From the NCBI RefSeq assembly GCF_004153195.1, contig NZ_SEMC01000002.1, positions 186,001-250,000 of the forward strand: a stretch of 64,000 bases of DNA. Direction: 5' to 3'. Shown piece by piece: positions 8,239-16,748 of this stretch; position 1 is the stretch's first letter, and every line of letters begins with the position of its first letter. A program made the position numbers and the translations under genes. This DNA is from Sporolactobacillus sp. THM19-2. GTDB taxonomy: Bacteria > Bacillota > Bacilli > Bacillales > Sporolactobacillaceae. The notes beneath the pieces are model-generated. The model saw only the letters and a program-made list of their open reading frames with translations, made no database searches and was not told where the DNA came from.

Positions 8239-9186
8239 TCAATGAAACAGTCCCTTATATTCCCCGTATCCTGCCTCATCGAGACGTTCTTTCGGGATAA
8301 AGCGCAACGCGGCAGAATTGATGCAGTAGCGCTGGCCGCCAGGGGCCGGACCGTCATCAAAGACATGCCCGAGATGAGAGTTGCCATCCCGGCTCCGTAC
8401 CTCTGTCCGTACCATCCCGAGACGCGTATCTGTTTCCGACGTCAGCCGGCTGTCACTGATTGGCCGGGTAAAACTCGGCCAGCCGCAGCCCGCATCATAC
8501 TGATCGGTGCTGGAGAACAGGGGTTCCCCCGACACGATATCCACATAAATGCCTTCCCGTTTATTATTCCAGTACGCGTTTTGAAACGGCGGCTCTGTGC
8601 CTTTCTCCTGCGTCACGTGGTATTGGACCTCATTCAGCTTTTCACGAAGTTTCTGTTCATCTTTCTTCAGACTCCAGTGGTTCCGGATAAAATCCTCGCG
8701 TCCCGATCCCTGACGGTACATCCGGTAATGAAAAGGACTTTTCCGATAATAATCCTGATGCTTCTCCTCAGCCGGATAGAAAGGGCCGGCGGGGATGATT
8801 TCCGTGACAATCGGTTTGCTGAAACGTCCGCTCTCCGCAAGTTCTTTTTTTGAGCTTTCAGCTGCTTTCCGCTGCGCTTCAGAATGATAGAAAATGGCCG
8901 TTCGATAGGAGGAGCCGCGGTCGTGGAACTGTCCGCCCGGATCTGTCGGATCAATCTGCTGCCAGTAAAGTGCCAGAAGTTTCCGGTACGGATAAATATC
9001 GGAATCAAAAGTGATCTCAACTGCTTCCCGGTGCCCGGTTGTTCCTGAACAGACCTCTTCATAAGTCGGATTGACCGTTGATCCGCCTGTATAACCTGAA
9101 ACGACCTTCAAGATCCCCGGTTCCTGATCAAAAGGATGCACCATACACCAGAAACAGCCGCCTGCGAACGTCGCTTTTTCAATCAT
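8239..9186 (-). CDS. msrAB: Fused peptide methionine sulfoxide reductase MsrA-MsrB
   Basis: 315-residue bifunctional repair enzyme that reduces both the S (MsrA) and R (MsrB) forms of methionine sulfoxide using thioredoxin. The ATG at 9186 is preferred because AGAGGTG lies six bases upstream; an in-frame ATG two codons earlier abuts that site. Residues 1-155 are MsrA with GCFWC at 10-14 (catalytic Cys11). Residues about 165-315 are MsrB with [28 protein letters not shown] and catalytic Cys288 in [11 protein letters not shown]. The MsrB zinc-binding CxxC pairs are missing, as in B. subtilis MsrB. B. subtilis makes the two as separate proteins; fusions are common in lactic acid bacteria. Divergent from the MarR gene. 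Confidence 0.95.
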   Translation of the reverse strand: MIEKATFAGGCFWCMVHPFDQEPGILKVVSGYTGGSTVNPTYEEVCSGTTGHREAVEITFDSDIYPYRKLLALYWQQIDPTDPGGQFHDRGSSYRTAIFYHSEAQRKAAESSKKELAESGRFSKPIVTEIIPAGPFYPAEEKHQDYYRKSPFHYRMYRQGSGREDFIRNHWSLKKDEQKLREKLNEVQYHVTQEKGTEPPFQNAYWNNKREGIYVDIVSGEPLFSSTDQYDAGCGWPSFTRPISDSRLTSETDTRLGMVRTEVRSRDGNSHLGHVFDDGPAPGGQRYCINSAALRFIPKERLDEAGYGEYKGLFH

Positions 9187-9301
9187 ATCCATCACCTCTG
9201 TATGCTTAATGTACACCTTCCCGGCCGGGTGTGCGAATGTTTTCCCTTGGTAAAGCCTGTCTTTAGCATACCCCAGGTCCGCCATTCCCTATCAAATATT
9301 A

Positions 9302-9360
9302 ACAGTTGACACTATTAACTGCCTGCTGTTATTCTGTTTATTGTTCATACTGTTAACTAT
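9302..9360. promoter_or_regulatory. Promoter/operator region between msrAB and the MarR gene
   Basis: TTGACA at about 9305 and an inverted repeat CAGTT-gacactatt-AACTG lie here, with a related ACTGTTAACTAT block further right. Such repeats are typical MarR-family operators, suggesting autorepression. The -10 element is not clear. Confidence 0.4.
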
Positions 9361-9392
9361 TGATATTTATTTTCATAAATGGCGGTGAGCAG

Positions 9393-9842
9393 ATGGAACT
9401 ACATTCCATAGATACACTCATTAACGAATATGAGGAACTGTCAGTTTATACGGAGAGCCGCGTCAGAGAAGCTGTCGATGACGTCATTCGAAAATACGGA
9501 ATTACATTTGAACAGCTCTGCATTCTCAGGATGCTCTGCACCCGGCCCGGTATGAATTCGATCAGTATCGCCGAACGGCTGCATATTAACAAGAGCGGAG
9601 TCAGCATCCGGATCAACCGTCTGATCAACCGGAAACTGATTGAGAAAAAGAAAATTGATAATCGAAGTTTCGGCCTGTATCAGACGAATGCCGGCAAGGA
9701 GATCTATGAAAAAGCACAGGAGAAAATCCGGGCTCTGGTCAGTCATTGGATCAAAATGGTCGGTGAAAAGGATGCGGCAACATTTATTCGGATCTATCGA
9801 AAAATCAACGAAATCATTATACAATCGGGGGCTGGATCATGA
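9393..9842 (+). CDS. MarR-family transcriptional regulator
   Basis: 149 residues from the ATG at 9393 (GGTGAG site). The winged helix is visible as FEQLCILRMLCTRPGMNSISIAERLHINKSGVSIRINRLINRKLIEKKKIDNRSFGLYQTNAG, with the recognition helix in INKSGVSIRINRL. The stop overlaps the start of the MMPL transporter by four bases (ATGA), so the two are translationally coupled and this is probably the local repressor of the pump. The ligand is unknown. Confidence 0.88.
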   Translation: MELHSIDTLINEYEELSVYTESRVREAVDDVIRKYGITFEQLCILRMLCTRPGMNSISIAERLHINKSGVSIRINRLINRKLIEKKKIDNRSFGLYQTNAGKEIYEKAQEKIRALVSHWIKMVGEKDAATFIRIYRKINEIIIQSGAGS

Positions 9843-12800
9843 AAACAATATTTAAATTGAGATGGATTCTGATCACAGTTTGGGTGGCAGCACTTGTCGC
9901 CCTCGTCCTGACTGCTCCGGACATGGGGCAACTTGTCCGTGATAAAGCAAACTACGATTTGCCGGACGAATACTCATCCAGCGTCGCTGCAGATCTGCAG
10001 AAAGAACTGGAAGGGGCAGACAGCGGGGATACCTATATTGCCGTATTCCACCGTGATCAGCCGCTGACAGAAAAAAACATGTCGGCTATTGAAAACACGA
10101 TGAACCGGGTCAGGGATCAGCAGGACAGGCTTCACATTACAGGGATCACCGACAGTTTTGAAAACGGGGATCTGGAAAAGCGGCTGCTGTCGGAAAATAA
10201 GCATACCCTGATTGCTATGCTGCGGATTGATCAGGTAAAAGGCCAGACCACAGGCGATTTGCGCAAACCGATTGACCGGGAAATTCAGACTGACGGAATA
10301 GAGACTTATCTTACGGGCAGTCCTCTGATTGTCGATGATATGAGTCAGGCCGCCCAGGATGGTCTGCATAAAACAGAGGGCATCACGGTCATCTTTATCC
10401 TCGTCGTTCTTGTCCTGGTCTTTCGCTCAGCGATTGCGCCATTTGTTCCGCTGGTTACCGTCGGGGCAAGTTATGTCGCGGCTCAGGCTGTTGTTTCCTT
10501 TATGGTCAGGTATTTCAATTTTCCTGTTTCTAATTTTACACAGATTTTTATGGTCGTCGTGATGTTTGGCATCGGGACAGACTATTGTATTTTACTGATG
10601 AGCCGGTTTAAGGAAGAGCTGGCAGCAACCGGGTACGATAAACGGCAGGCGACAATGAACACGTTCAGGACGGCCGGTAAAACCGTACTCCAGAGTGGAA
10701 CTCCCGTTTTTATCGCTTTCATGGCTCTGTCCTTTGTCCAGTTCTCGGTATACAAAAGTGCGGTTGCTGTCGGGGTGGGCATCATTTTCCTGCTGCTTGC
10801 CATCTTTACCCTTCTTCCGGTATTCATGATTTCCCTTGGAAGCAAACTTTTCTGGCCGATGAACAGCAGGATCAGGCAATCGAAGAGCCGGATCTGGGCG
10901 TCAGCCGGTCATCTTGCTTTTACGCGCCCGATCATCGCCCTTTTAATTATCGGCATTTTCACCATTCCGCCGATTATCGCTTACGGCGGTCAGCTGTCGT
11001 TTAACTCGCCGGAGGATATTCCCGACAAATATATGTCCAAGCAGGGCTTTAACGTCGTTTCAAAAGATTTCGGCCCGGGCAATATTTCGCCGACAACGAT
11101 CTATCTGAAAAACGATGATAATATGCGCACCACCGACTACGTGGCCCTGATGGAAAAAATATCGGCGGATCTGAGTACGGTGCCGCATGTCGACAGTGTT
11201 CTGAGTGTCTCCCGGCCGTTAGGCGACAGGCTGAATGACATCTATGTGAACAATCAGGCAGACAAGATGAAGAATGGACTGAACCGGGCTTCCAGCGGGC
11301 TGGGAACCATTGGCCATGACCTGAACGACGCTTCCCGGCAGATCGACGCCTCTCAGCCGAAACTGGATTCAGCCATTTCTGACGTGGACAGGCTGCAGTC
11401 GGGCACGCAGCAAACCGCAGACGGCGTTGGCAGAATGCAGGATGCGCTGAAGCAGATTACAGATGGCATCCACTCCGGTTCTGCCGGTACGGCTGAAATC
11501 AGAAACCATGTCGCTGCAGCCAGAGGGCAGCTGAAGGAGCTGCAATCCGGTGAAGCGCAAATTCAGCAGGGCTACCAGGAGATCGCTGCCAATCTGGAGA
11601 AGATATCAGATCAGCTGAATCAGTTCTCTTCTGCCGGCCAAACACATCCGGCGATTGATACAAGTCAACTGGAAAAGCTTATGGGGTCCATTCAGACGAC
11701 GATGAAGACGCTCAATGACCAGGATATTCCCGGATATATGGCAACCCATACCGACTGGAAGCAGGATCCGGCTTTTCTAAAAATTTTATCGGATCTGCAA
11801 CAACTTGAAAAGTTAAACCAGCTTCCTGCTACACTGCAGGATATTGAAAAAGAGGCTCAGAGTCAGATCCTTCAACAGACAAAAAACGCTGAAACACAAA
11901 TCAACGAACTGAATCATGGTATTCGCCAGCTGGCCGATGCGATGAACCGGCTGAATGCAGAGTCAGAGAAAGTCAGCGGCGGACTGGATCAGTTTCATAA
12001 GGGTCTCTCGCAGCTTGATACCGGACTCAGTCAGCTGGAGTCCGGGCTGAACCGGGCCGGCGACGGGCAGGATCAGGTGATTGCCGGGATACCTCAGGTC
12101 ACCGGTGCACTGGATCAGATTGCTTCCGGCCAGGATCAGATCAAAGCCGGCTTTGGCCAGGTGCGGGGGCAGATGGGTACTCTGTCTGATGGCTTATCTC
12201 AGGGTTCAGAAGGGGCCGGCAAAATCCGTAATGGCATTAACTCGGCAAATCAGGTCGTCACCGACTGGTCGAAGCTCTCCTACAGCCAGTCAGGGATCTA
12301 TGTCCCTCAGAGCATTTTTGACAACTCTGATTTCAACAAATCGCTGGATACGTACATCAGTGAGGATGGAAAAGTCGCCTCGATACAGGTGATTTCAACC
12401 CTTGATCCTTACGCTAATCAGAGTTTTGGCTATTTTAATGAACTCAAAGATGAGATTTCATCCAGCCTTAAGGGCACGAAACTGGAAAATGCCAAAATTG
12501 GCATCGGCGGTGTAGCAAGTGGCAATGCGGATACACAGCAGATGTCGGAAGAGGACTATACGCGTGTCGTGATCTTTGTTTTGATTGGTGTCTTTATGGC
12601 ACTCGTGGTCGTCCTCCGATCACTCACGATGCCGCTGTATTTGATGGCTTCGCTGCTCCTGACTTATTTTGCATCACTCGGATTCGGTGAACTGATCTTC
12701 ACGAAGATCTTCGATTACTCCGGTCTTAGCTGGGTCGCCCCGTTCTTTACTTTCATTGTCCTGATGGCACTCGGCATCGATTATTCGATCTTCCTGATGA

Positions 12801-13120
12801 CGCGGTTCAACGAGTACGCGCAGCGCTCCATCAGAGAGCGTATGCTGCTCACCCTGTGGCATATGGGTGGTGTCATTTTCTCCGCAGTCATTATTTTAGG
12901 CGGAACATTCGCGGCCATGCTGCCATCCGGCATGCTTTCACTGATCGAGATTGCATCGATCGTCGTCATCGGACTGCTGCTGTACGCCTTTATCGTGCTG
13001 CCCCTCTTTGTTCCTGTTATGGTTAAACTGTTCGGGCGCGGTAACTGGTGGCCATTTTACTCCGGCAGGTCTGAAAAAATGCTGCACAGCGATACACATT
13101 CGGTAACATCCGACAACTGA
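9839..13120 (+). CDS. MMPL/RND-family membrane transporter
   Basis: 1093-residue transporter with two MMPL halves. Residues 1-370: a first helix, an extracytoplasmic domain, then a helix cluster with FGIGTDYCILLMSRFKEE. Residues about 910-1090: the second cluster with ALGIDYSIFLMTRFNEY, each half carrying the GxDY proton-relay motif. Between them lies a roughly 500-residue extracytoplasmic domain rich in predicted coiled coil, with repeated LDQ/LSQLxxGL blocks (residues about 490-820) like those of YhgE/Pip-type and YdgH-like proteins. Close in architecture to B. subtilis YdgH/YdfJ, for which lipid or drug export has been proposed. Coupled to the MarR gene. The substrate is unknown. Confidence 0.9.
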   Translation: MKTIFKLRWILITVWVAALVALVLTAPDMGQLVRDKANYDLPDEYSSSVAADLQKELEGADSGDTYIAVFHRDQPLTEKNMSAIENTMNRVRDQQDRLHITGITDSFENGDLEKRLLSENKHTLIAMLRIDQVKGQTTGDLRKPIDREIQTDGIETYLTGSPLIVDDMSQAAQDGLHKTEGITVIFILVVLVLVFRSAIAPFVPLVTVGASYVAAQAVVSFMVRYFNFPVSNFTQIFMVVVMFGIGTDYCILLMSRFKEELAATGYDKRQATMNTFRTAGKTVLQSGTPVFIAFMALSFVQFSVYKSAVAVGVGIIFLLLAIFTLLPVFMISLGSKLFWPMNSRIRQSKSRIWASAGHLAFTRPIIALLIIGIFTIPPIIAYGGQLSFNSPEDIPDKYMSKQGFNVVSKDFGPGNISPTTIYLKNDDNMRTTDYVALMEKISADLSTVPHVDSVLSVSRPLGDRLNDIYVNNQADKMKNGLNRASSGLGTIGHDLNDASRQIDASQPKLDSAISDVDRLQSGTQQTADGVGRMQDALKQITDGIHSGSAGTAEIRNHVAAARGQLKELQSGEAQIQQGYQEIAANLEKISDQLNQFSSAGQTHPAIDTSQLEKLMGSIQTTMKTLNDQDIPGYMATHTDWKQDPAFLKILSDLQQLEKLNQLPATLQDIEKEAQSQILQQTKNAETQINELNHGIRQLADAMNRLNAESEKVSGGLDQFHKGLSQLDTGLSQLESGLNRAGDGQDQVIAGIPQVTGALDQIASGQDQIKAGFGQVRGQMGTLSDGLSQGSEGAGKIRNGINSANQVVTDWSKLSYSQSGIYVPQSIFDNSDFNKSLDTYISEDGKVASIQVISTLDPYANQSFGYFNELKDEISSSLKGTKLENAKIGIGGVASGNADTQQMSEEDYTRVVIFVLIGVFMALVVVLRSLTMPLYLMASLLLTYFASLGFGELIFTKIFDYSGLSWVAPFFTFIVLMALGIDYSIFLMTRFNEYAQRSIRERMLLTLWHMGGVIFSAVIILGGTFAAMLPSGMLSLIEIASIVVIGLLLYAFIVLPLFVPVMVKLFGRGNWWPFYSGRSEKMLHSDTHSVTSDN

Positions 13121-13132
13121 CAGGTCAACATG

Positions 13133-13168
13133 CCACCCCGATGAAAAACAGCGGGGTGGTTTTTTTTT
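13133..13168 (+). terminator. Intrinsic terminator after the MMPL transporter
   Basis: CCACCCCG (13133-13140) pairs with CGGGGTGG (13152-13159) and is followed by nine Ts. A 90-codon ORF starting inside this hairpin is considered spurious. Confidence 0.95.
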
Positions 13169-13189
13169 ACACGCGCCATTTAATCGGCC

Positions 13190-13345
13190 AATGCGCTGAA
13201 GGATTCAGCCGGAACGGGGAAGAATTCAGCCGATTGACCCCTTTTTTCAGCCGAACCGGTGATCAATTCGGCCGATTGACTCCTTTTTTCAGCCGATCCA
13301 GTGATCAATTCAGCCGATCCGCCCATTCATTCGGCCGGGTAAAGA
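13190..13345 (+). repeat. Tandem CAGCCGAT-type repeat cluster
   Basis: Two adjacent 42-base units, starting ATTCAGCCGATTGACCCC and ATTCGGCCGATTGACTCC, differ at only a few bases, each ending with a GTGATCA block. More decayed ATTCAGCCG and ATTCGGCCG units flank them on both sides. The array lies between the terminator of the MMPL gene and the pdxK promoter. Confidence 0.85.
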
Positions 13346-13356
13346 GATCCGGCAAA

Positions 13357-13385
13357 TTGGTTTTTCAATTTTTTTCTACTATAAT
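13357..13385 (+). promoter_or_regulatory. Promoter of pdxK
   Basis: TTGGTT (13357-13362), a 17-base spacer and a perfect TATAAT (13380-13385), 35 bases upstream of the pdxK start. Sigma-A type. Confidence 0.75.
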
Positions 13386-13419
13386 AATAAAAAGAAGAGG
13401 TTTCAGGAGGTAGAAAAAA

Positions 13420-14262
13420 ATGGTGGCACATTATAAAGCACTGACCATCGCCGGTTCGGACTCAAGCGGCGGTGCGGGTATGCAGGCAGACCTGAAGACT
13501 TTTCAGGAGCTCGGCGTATACGGCATGACGGCGCTGACCTGCGTGGTAACGATGGATCCCTTCCATCACTGGGCCCATTCGGTCACCATGCTTGATACAG
13601 ATTTGCTGAAAAAGCAGCTCGATACGATTGTCTCCGGTATTGGCGTGGATGCGATGAAGACAGGCATGCTTGGGTCTCCGGAAGTGATCCGAATAGCTTC
13701 TGATACGATCGAAAAAAATCAGCTGAAAAACGTGGTTATTGATCCGGTAATGGTCTGCAAGGGCGCAGAAGAGGCCCTTCAGCCAGAACTGCAGCCGGAA
13801 AATACGTCGGCCATCCGTGACCTGCTGCTTCCTAAAGCATTGATTACCACGCCGAATCTTTATGAGGCGGCAAAACTGGCGGGAACGAAGTGGATCAGTT
13901 CGGTTGATCAAATGAAAGAAGCGGCAGCAAAACTGGTTGATCTCGGTGCAAAAAATGCACTGGTTAAGGGCGGTGCCCGTTTGCACGATACAGACCAGGC
14001 GATTGATGTCCTCTACGACGGAAAAGATTTTCATATCATTTCCGCTGAAAAAGTGGACACGCCGAATATTCACGGCGCAGGCTGTACATATGCAGCGGCG
14101 ATCACTGCCGGGCTGGCACAGGGAAAATCTGTCCTTGATGCTGTAAAACTGGCCAAGGATTTTGTGACAGCCGGCATTCGTGAATCCTTCCGGCTGAACG
14201 ATTATACCGGACCAACCGACCACAGTGCCTATAAAAGATCACTGAGTAAACGTGGCTTGTGA
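13420..14262 (+). CDS. pdxK: Pyridoxine/pyridoxal kinase, ThiD-like fold
   Basis: 280-residue ribokinase-family kinase. Hallmarks are ALTIAGSDSSGGAGMQADLKTFQELGVYGMTALT, GIGVDAMKTGML, VIDPVMVCKG, ITPN-type TTPNLYEAAKL, and the anion-hole/catalytic region DTPNIHGAGCTYAAAITAGLA. It resembles B. subtilis PdxK, once called ThiD2, which phosphorylates pyridoxine, pyridoxal and pyridoxamine, more than it resembles the hydroxymethylpyrimidine kinase ThiD, for example in the Cys of HGAGCT. The start has an AGGAGG site. It is monocistronic with its own promoter. A role in HMP phosphorylation cannot be excluded. Confidence 0.88.
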   Translation: MVAHYKALTIAGSDSSGGAGMQADLKTFQELGVYGMTALTCVVTMDPFHHWAHSVTMLDTDLLKKQLDTIVSGIGVDAMKTGMLGSPEVIRIASDTIEKNQLKNVVIDPVMVCKGAEEALQPELQPENTSAIRDLLLPKALITTPNLYEAAKLAGTKWISSVDQMKEAAAKLVDLGAKNALVKGGARLHDTDQAIDVLYDGKDFHIISAEKVDTPNIHGAGCTYAAAITAGLAQGKSVLDAVKLAKDFVTAGIRESFRLNDYTGPTDHSAYKRSLSKRGL

Positions 14263-14285
14263 AAAAACGATTGATGAGGTTTGAC

Positions 14286-14378
14286 GGCAAACTTGCGAGA
14301 TGCCTTACTGCATGATGACGACCAGAGTATTACGTCTGACACGATAACAACCAGTGCGCTTATGGTCCGCAAGTTGCC
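14286..14378 (+). ncRNA. Candidate structured RNA downstream of pdxK
   Basis: GGCAAACTTGCG (14286-14297) can pair with CGCAAGTTGCC (14368-14378) around one bulged A, closing a domain of about 70 bases with smaller internal hairpins. A strong terminator follows at 14392. It matches no RNA family I recognise. It could be the 3' UTR of pdxK, a small RNA, or a cis-acting leader for the cysteine hydrolase gene at 14675. Confidence 0.45.
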
Positions 14379-14391
14379 AGTCGGACTTACG

Positions 14392-14422
14392 GAGTCTGGC
14401 ACAGGCCAGGCTCTTTTCTTTT
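14392..14422 (+). terminator. Intrinsic terminator downstream of pdxK
   Basis: GAGTCTGGC (14392-14400) pairs with GCCAGGCTC (14405-14413) with one G-T pair, followed by TTTTCTTTT. The remaining bases to 14674 hold nothing I can identify beyond an AT-rich upstream region of the next gene. Confidence 0.85.
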
Positions 14423-14674
14423 AGTTAAAGCTTTATTTCATTAAATTCAGAAGTTTGAAAAAGGAACAGCTGCTGAGTAAAACCGGCGGTTAAACAGGCA
14501 CGTGTCACCTGTCCGATTTGATGCAGCCGGCACCGCAGGCGGGCTTTGCCAGTTTATACTGCCGGACCGACACAACGAGGCAGTTTTTGAGTTGCGGCTG
14601 ACTGCTTTAATCACGAGTAACGTCAAGTATCACTTAAAGATAGCGTTAATTCATAGAAAAGCCGGTGATTATAG

Positions 14675-15205
14675 ATGCGTGCCCTGCTTGTTATTGATGT
14701 TCAGAAAGGCTTTACTGAAAAAAGTGATGCTCAGGCAATGATGGATTGTATCAAAAAATTGATCCGTCACTTCCAGTCCAACCATGAGCCCGTGTTTTTT
14801 ATTCGCCATATTGATGAGACGGAAGGAAGCCCCATTCAGGCAGGCACTCCCGGTGCTGACATTGACGCGCAACTGGCCCCCTGTGTTTTTGAATGTATCG
14901 AAAAAAAGATACCCAGTGCTTTTTACCGAACAGAATTAAACGACAAGTTGCAGGCTGCACAGGTTGACGAGGTTGTCCTCACAGGCTTTAACAGCGAATA
15001 TTGCATTTTCTTTAATTCGGCAGCCGCTTTTGAACACGGCTATCGCGTGACGGTGATTGAGGAAGCCTGTTCCTCGGTAAATACCGGTAAGGATTATGGT
15101 ATGGATGATTTGGATATCCCCGAATTCATTTACTCTATCCTTGATAATTCTGGTGAAGTAAACGTCATTGAGTTAGAAGATTTTCTCACGAGTTCAAAAG
15201 CGTAA
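14675..15205 (+). CDS. Isochorismatase-family cysteine hydrolase
   Basis: 176-residue alpha/beta hydrolase of the isochorismatase/nicotinamidase superfamily. The catalytic triad is visible: Asp8 (LLVIDVQKGF), Lys78 (KKIPSAF) and Cys110 (TGFNSEYCIFFNSAAAFEHGY), with the family's non-proline cis-peptide region just before the Cys. Such enzymes hydrolyse amides or vinyl ethers, for example nicotinamide, N-carbamoyl compounds or isochorismate. The typical nicotinamidase zinc-site DxHxxxxH is absent, so NAD salvage is not supported. The ribosome site is weak (GGTGAT). Substrate unknown. Confidence 0.82.
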   Translation: MRALLVIDVQKGFTEKSDAQAMMDCIKKLIRHFQSNHEPVFFIRHIDETEGSPIQAGTPGADIDAQLAPCVFECIEKKIPSAFYRTELNDKLQAAQVDEVVLTGFNSEYCIFFNSAAAFEHGYRVTVIEEACSSVNTGKDYGMDDLDIPEFIYSILDNSGEVNVIELEDFLTSSKA

Positions 15206-15332
15206 TTTTTCAACAGATTGATCAGGGAGAACTCGAAACTAAACGCAGGGTGGGGAGAAATACTAAGCCACTGGGGCGCCTGCAGCCTGCCAGTCGGCAA
15301 ATTTTTCTCACCATGCAGAAAGAAGGCTGTTG

Positions 15333-15959
15333 ATGAATCACATTCGCAATATCTATTGTGTCGGCCGAAACTATGTCCTTCATGCCAAGGAACTGAATAA
15401 TACCGTTCCCGGATCCCCCATGTTTTTTTCTAAGCCGACACACGCTGCCGTCACGGCGGTCGGACAAACCATCACCTTACCCGGAGATCAGGGCAGTGTA
15501 CACTACGAAGCCGAATGGGTCATCCGAATCGGCAAGGCTTACTCATCCGGCATGCACGCCGACGACCTGATCGACGGCATGGCGCTCGGTGTCGACTTTA
15601 CACTGCGTGACGTGCAGACGGCATTGAAAAAGAAGGGTTATCCCTGGCTCGCCGCCAAGGGCTTCCTTCATTCAGCCGTACTGACACCTTTTACAGACTT
15701 TCCCGGGTTAGCTGAAAGTGCACAGACTGATTTTTCCCTGGAGATCAATGGATTGAACGTCCAGCGCGGGAATATCGGTCAGATGATTTTTGACCCGCAG
15801 ACCCTGATTGATTTCTGCGGCACGCAGTATGGTCTTAGCGAAGGAGACATTCTGTTTACCGGGACTCCCGCCGGTGTCGGGAAAGTGAAAAGCGGGGACG
15901 CCTTCTGCCTCAGGTGGGGAAAAGATGTCCTCGGAACCTTTAAAATCGCACTGACGTGA
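15333..15959 (+). CDS. Fumarylacetoacetate hydrolase-family protein
   Basis: 208-residue enzyme of the FAH superfamily. It opens NIYCVGRNYVLHAKEL (family consensus cvGrNY..Ha.E), has the metal-binding acidic residues in HYEAEWVIRIGK and the Asp in LGVDFTLRDVQ, and ends with ILFTGTPAGVGKVKSGD. FAH proteins include oxaloacetate decarboxylases, acylpyruvases and catechol-pathway hydrolases. The ATG at 15333 is chosen over a TTG one codon earlier because AGAAGG sits six bases upstream. Convergent with the TetR gene. The exact substrate cannot be told from sequence. Confidence 0.85.
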   Translation: MNHIRNIYCVGRNYVLHAKELNNTVPGSPMFFSKPTHAAVTAVGQTITLPGDQGSVHYEAEWVIRIGKAYSSGMHADDLIDGMALGVDFTLRDVQTALKKKGYPWLAAKGFLHSAVLTPFTDFPGLAESAQTDFSLEINGLNVQRGNIGQMIFDPQTLIDFCGTQYGLSEGDILFTGTPAGVGKVKSGDAFCLRWGKDVLGTFKIALT

Positions 15960-15975
15960 GGCATAAGCAGACGAT

Positions 15976-16602
15976 TCACTGTTCATGTTCGATCTGAAAG
16001 CCCATACTCTGCAGGGGACCCCGGGTCATCACCATAAAAATTCGGCCGGCCATATCTTCTGCGGAAATACACATATGATGCTGAAACCACCAGCCGATCA
16101 GGCCGATCATACCTGATGAAATAAATACAGGAAGAATTTCGAGTGTCGTCTGATCCGTCTCTTTGTTTTTCAATATCATTCCCTGTACTTCAGCCTGAAA
16201 TTTTTTTATAAATCGCTGCTGCATCCGGTTGCGAAAGTTCGGAATTCCTTCATTGAACATCATCGCACGGAAAAAGCGCTCATTTTTTTGGAAATAATCG
16301 AAGATACTCCGGGCAAAACGAATGATCCTTTCCGGCACAATTTTCCCATTGGAAAAATAGTGCACTGGCTGAAAGTTGCTGAGTGTTTCCGTGAGTCCTT
16401 CTTCGATTACTTTATCCAGCAGATCATACTTATCCTGATAGTGCAGATAAAATGTCCCGCGTCCGATGTTTGCCGCCGCGGTAATATCTTTGACCGTGAT
16501 CTGATTAAAATTTTTCTGCAGCAGAAGATCAAGAAAATGTGAACGGATCGCGGCTCTTGTCTTTATGGCCCGCCTGTCCTTTGATTCAATTGACAGAATC
16601 AT
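15976..16602 (-). CDS. TetR-family transcriptional regulator
   Basis: 208 residues. The N-terminal DNA-binding domain is clear: RAIKTRAAIRSHFLDLLLQKNFNQITVKDITAAANIGRGTFYLHYQDKYDLLDKVIEEG. The C-terminal ligand domain (residues 75-205) has FYLHY-type dimer helices and a hydrophobic GMIGLIGWWFQHHM stretch. It is divergent from an ABC exporter gene pair, and perfect inverted repeats in between mark it as their likely repressor. The start at 16602 (ATG) has a short spacing to AAAGGGG, and a GTG one codon earlier is also possible. Confidence 0.88.
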   Translation of the reverse strand: MILSIESKDRRAIKTRAAIRSHFLDLLLQKNFNQITVKDITAAANIGRGTFYLHYQDKYDLLDKVIEEGLTETLSNFQPVHYFSNGKIVPERIIRFARSIFDYFQKNERFFRAMMFNEGIPNFRNRMQQRFIKKFQAEVQGMILKNKETDQTTLEILPVFISSGMIGLIGWWFQHHMCISAEDMAGRIFMVMTRGPLQSMGFQIEHEQ

Positions 16603-16669
16603 CACCCCTTTACAGGACTTATTTTGCAGAAGTGTCTACTAATGATCATTTTATCCAAAATAGGTCATT

Positions 16670-16717
16670 GAACGTTCCTTACAAACATTTTATCATAGTT
16701 ATTGAACATCGTGTTCA
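16670..16717. promoter_or_regulatory. TetR operator candidates between the regulator and the ABC exporter
   Basis: TGAACA-TCG-TGTTCA (16703-16717) is a perfect 6-3-6 inverted repeat. The related palindrome GAACGTTC sits at 16670-16677. Both share a GAAC half-site and lie in the divergent promoter region. Confidence 0.6.
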
Positions 16718-16748
16718 GTAACCAGGATTACTTAAAGGATGTGATGGT

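Noticed and set aside
8242-8853. 203-codon ORF on the plus strand
   Set aside because: Antisense to msrAB, with no ribosome site or motif.
13141-13413. 90-codon ORF across the CAGCCGAT repeats
   Set aside because: It begins inside the MMPL terminator hairpin, has no ribosome site and simply translates the tandem repeat.
13462-14223. 253-codon ORF on the minus strand
   Set aside because: Fully antisense to pdxK, whose motifs are unambiguous.
14675-15205. Nicotinamidase (PncA) call
   Set aside because: The zinc-binding DxHxxxxH of PncA is missing, so only the superfamily is assigned.
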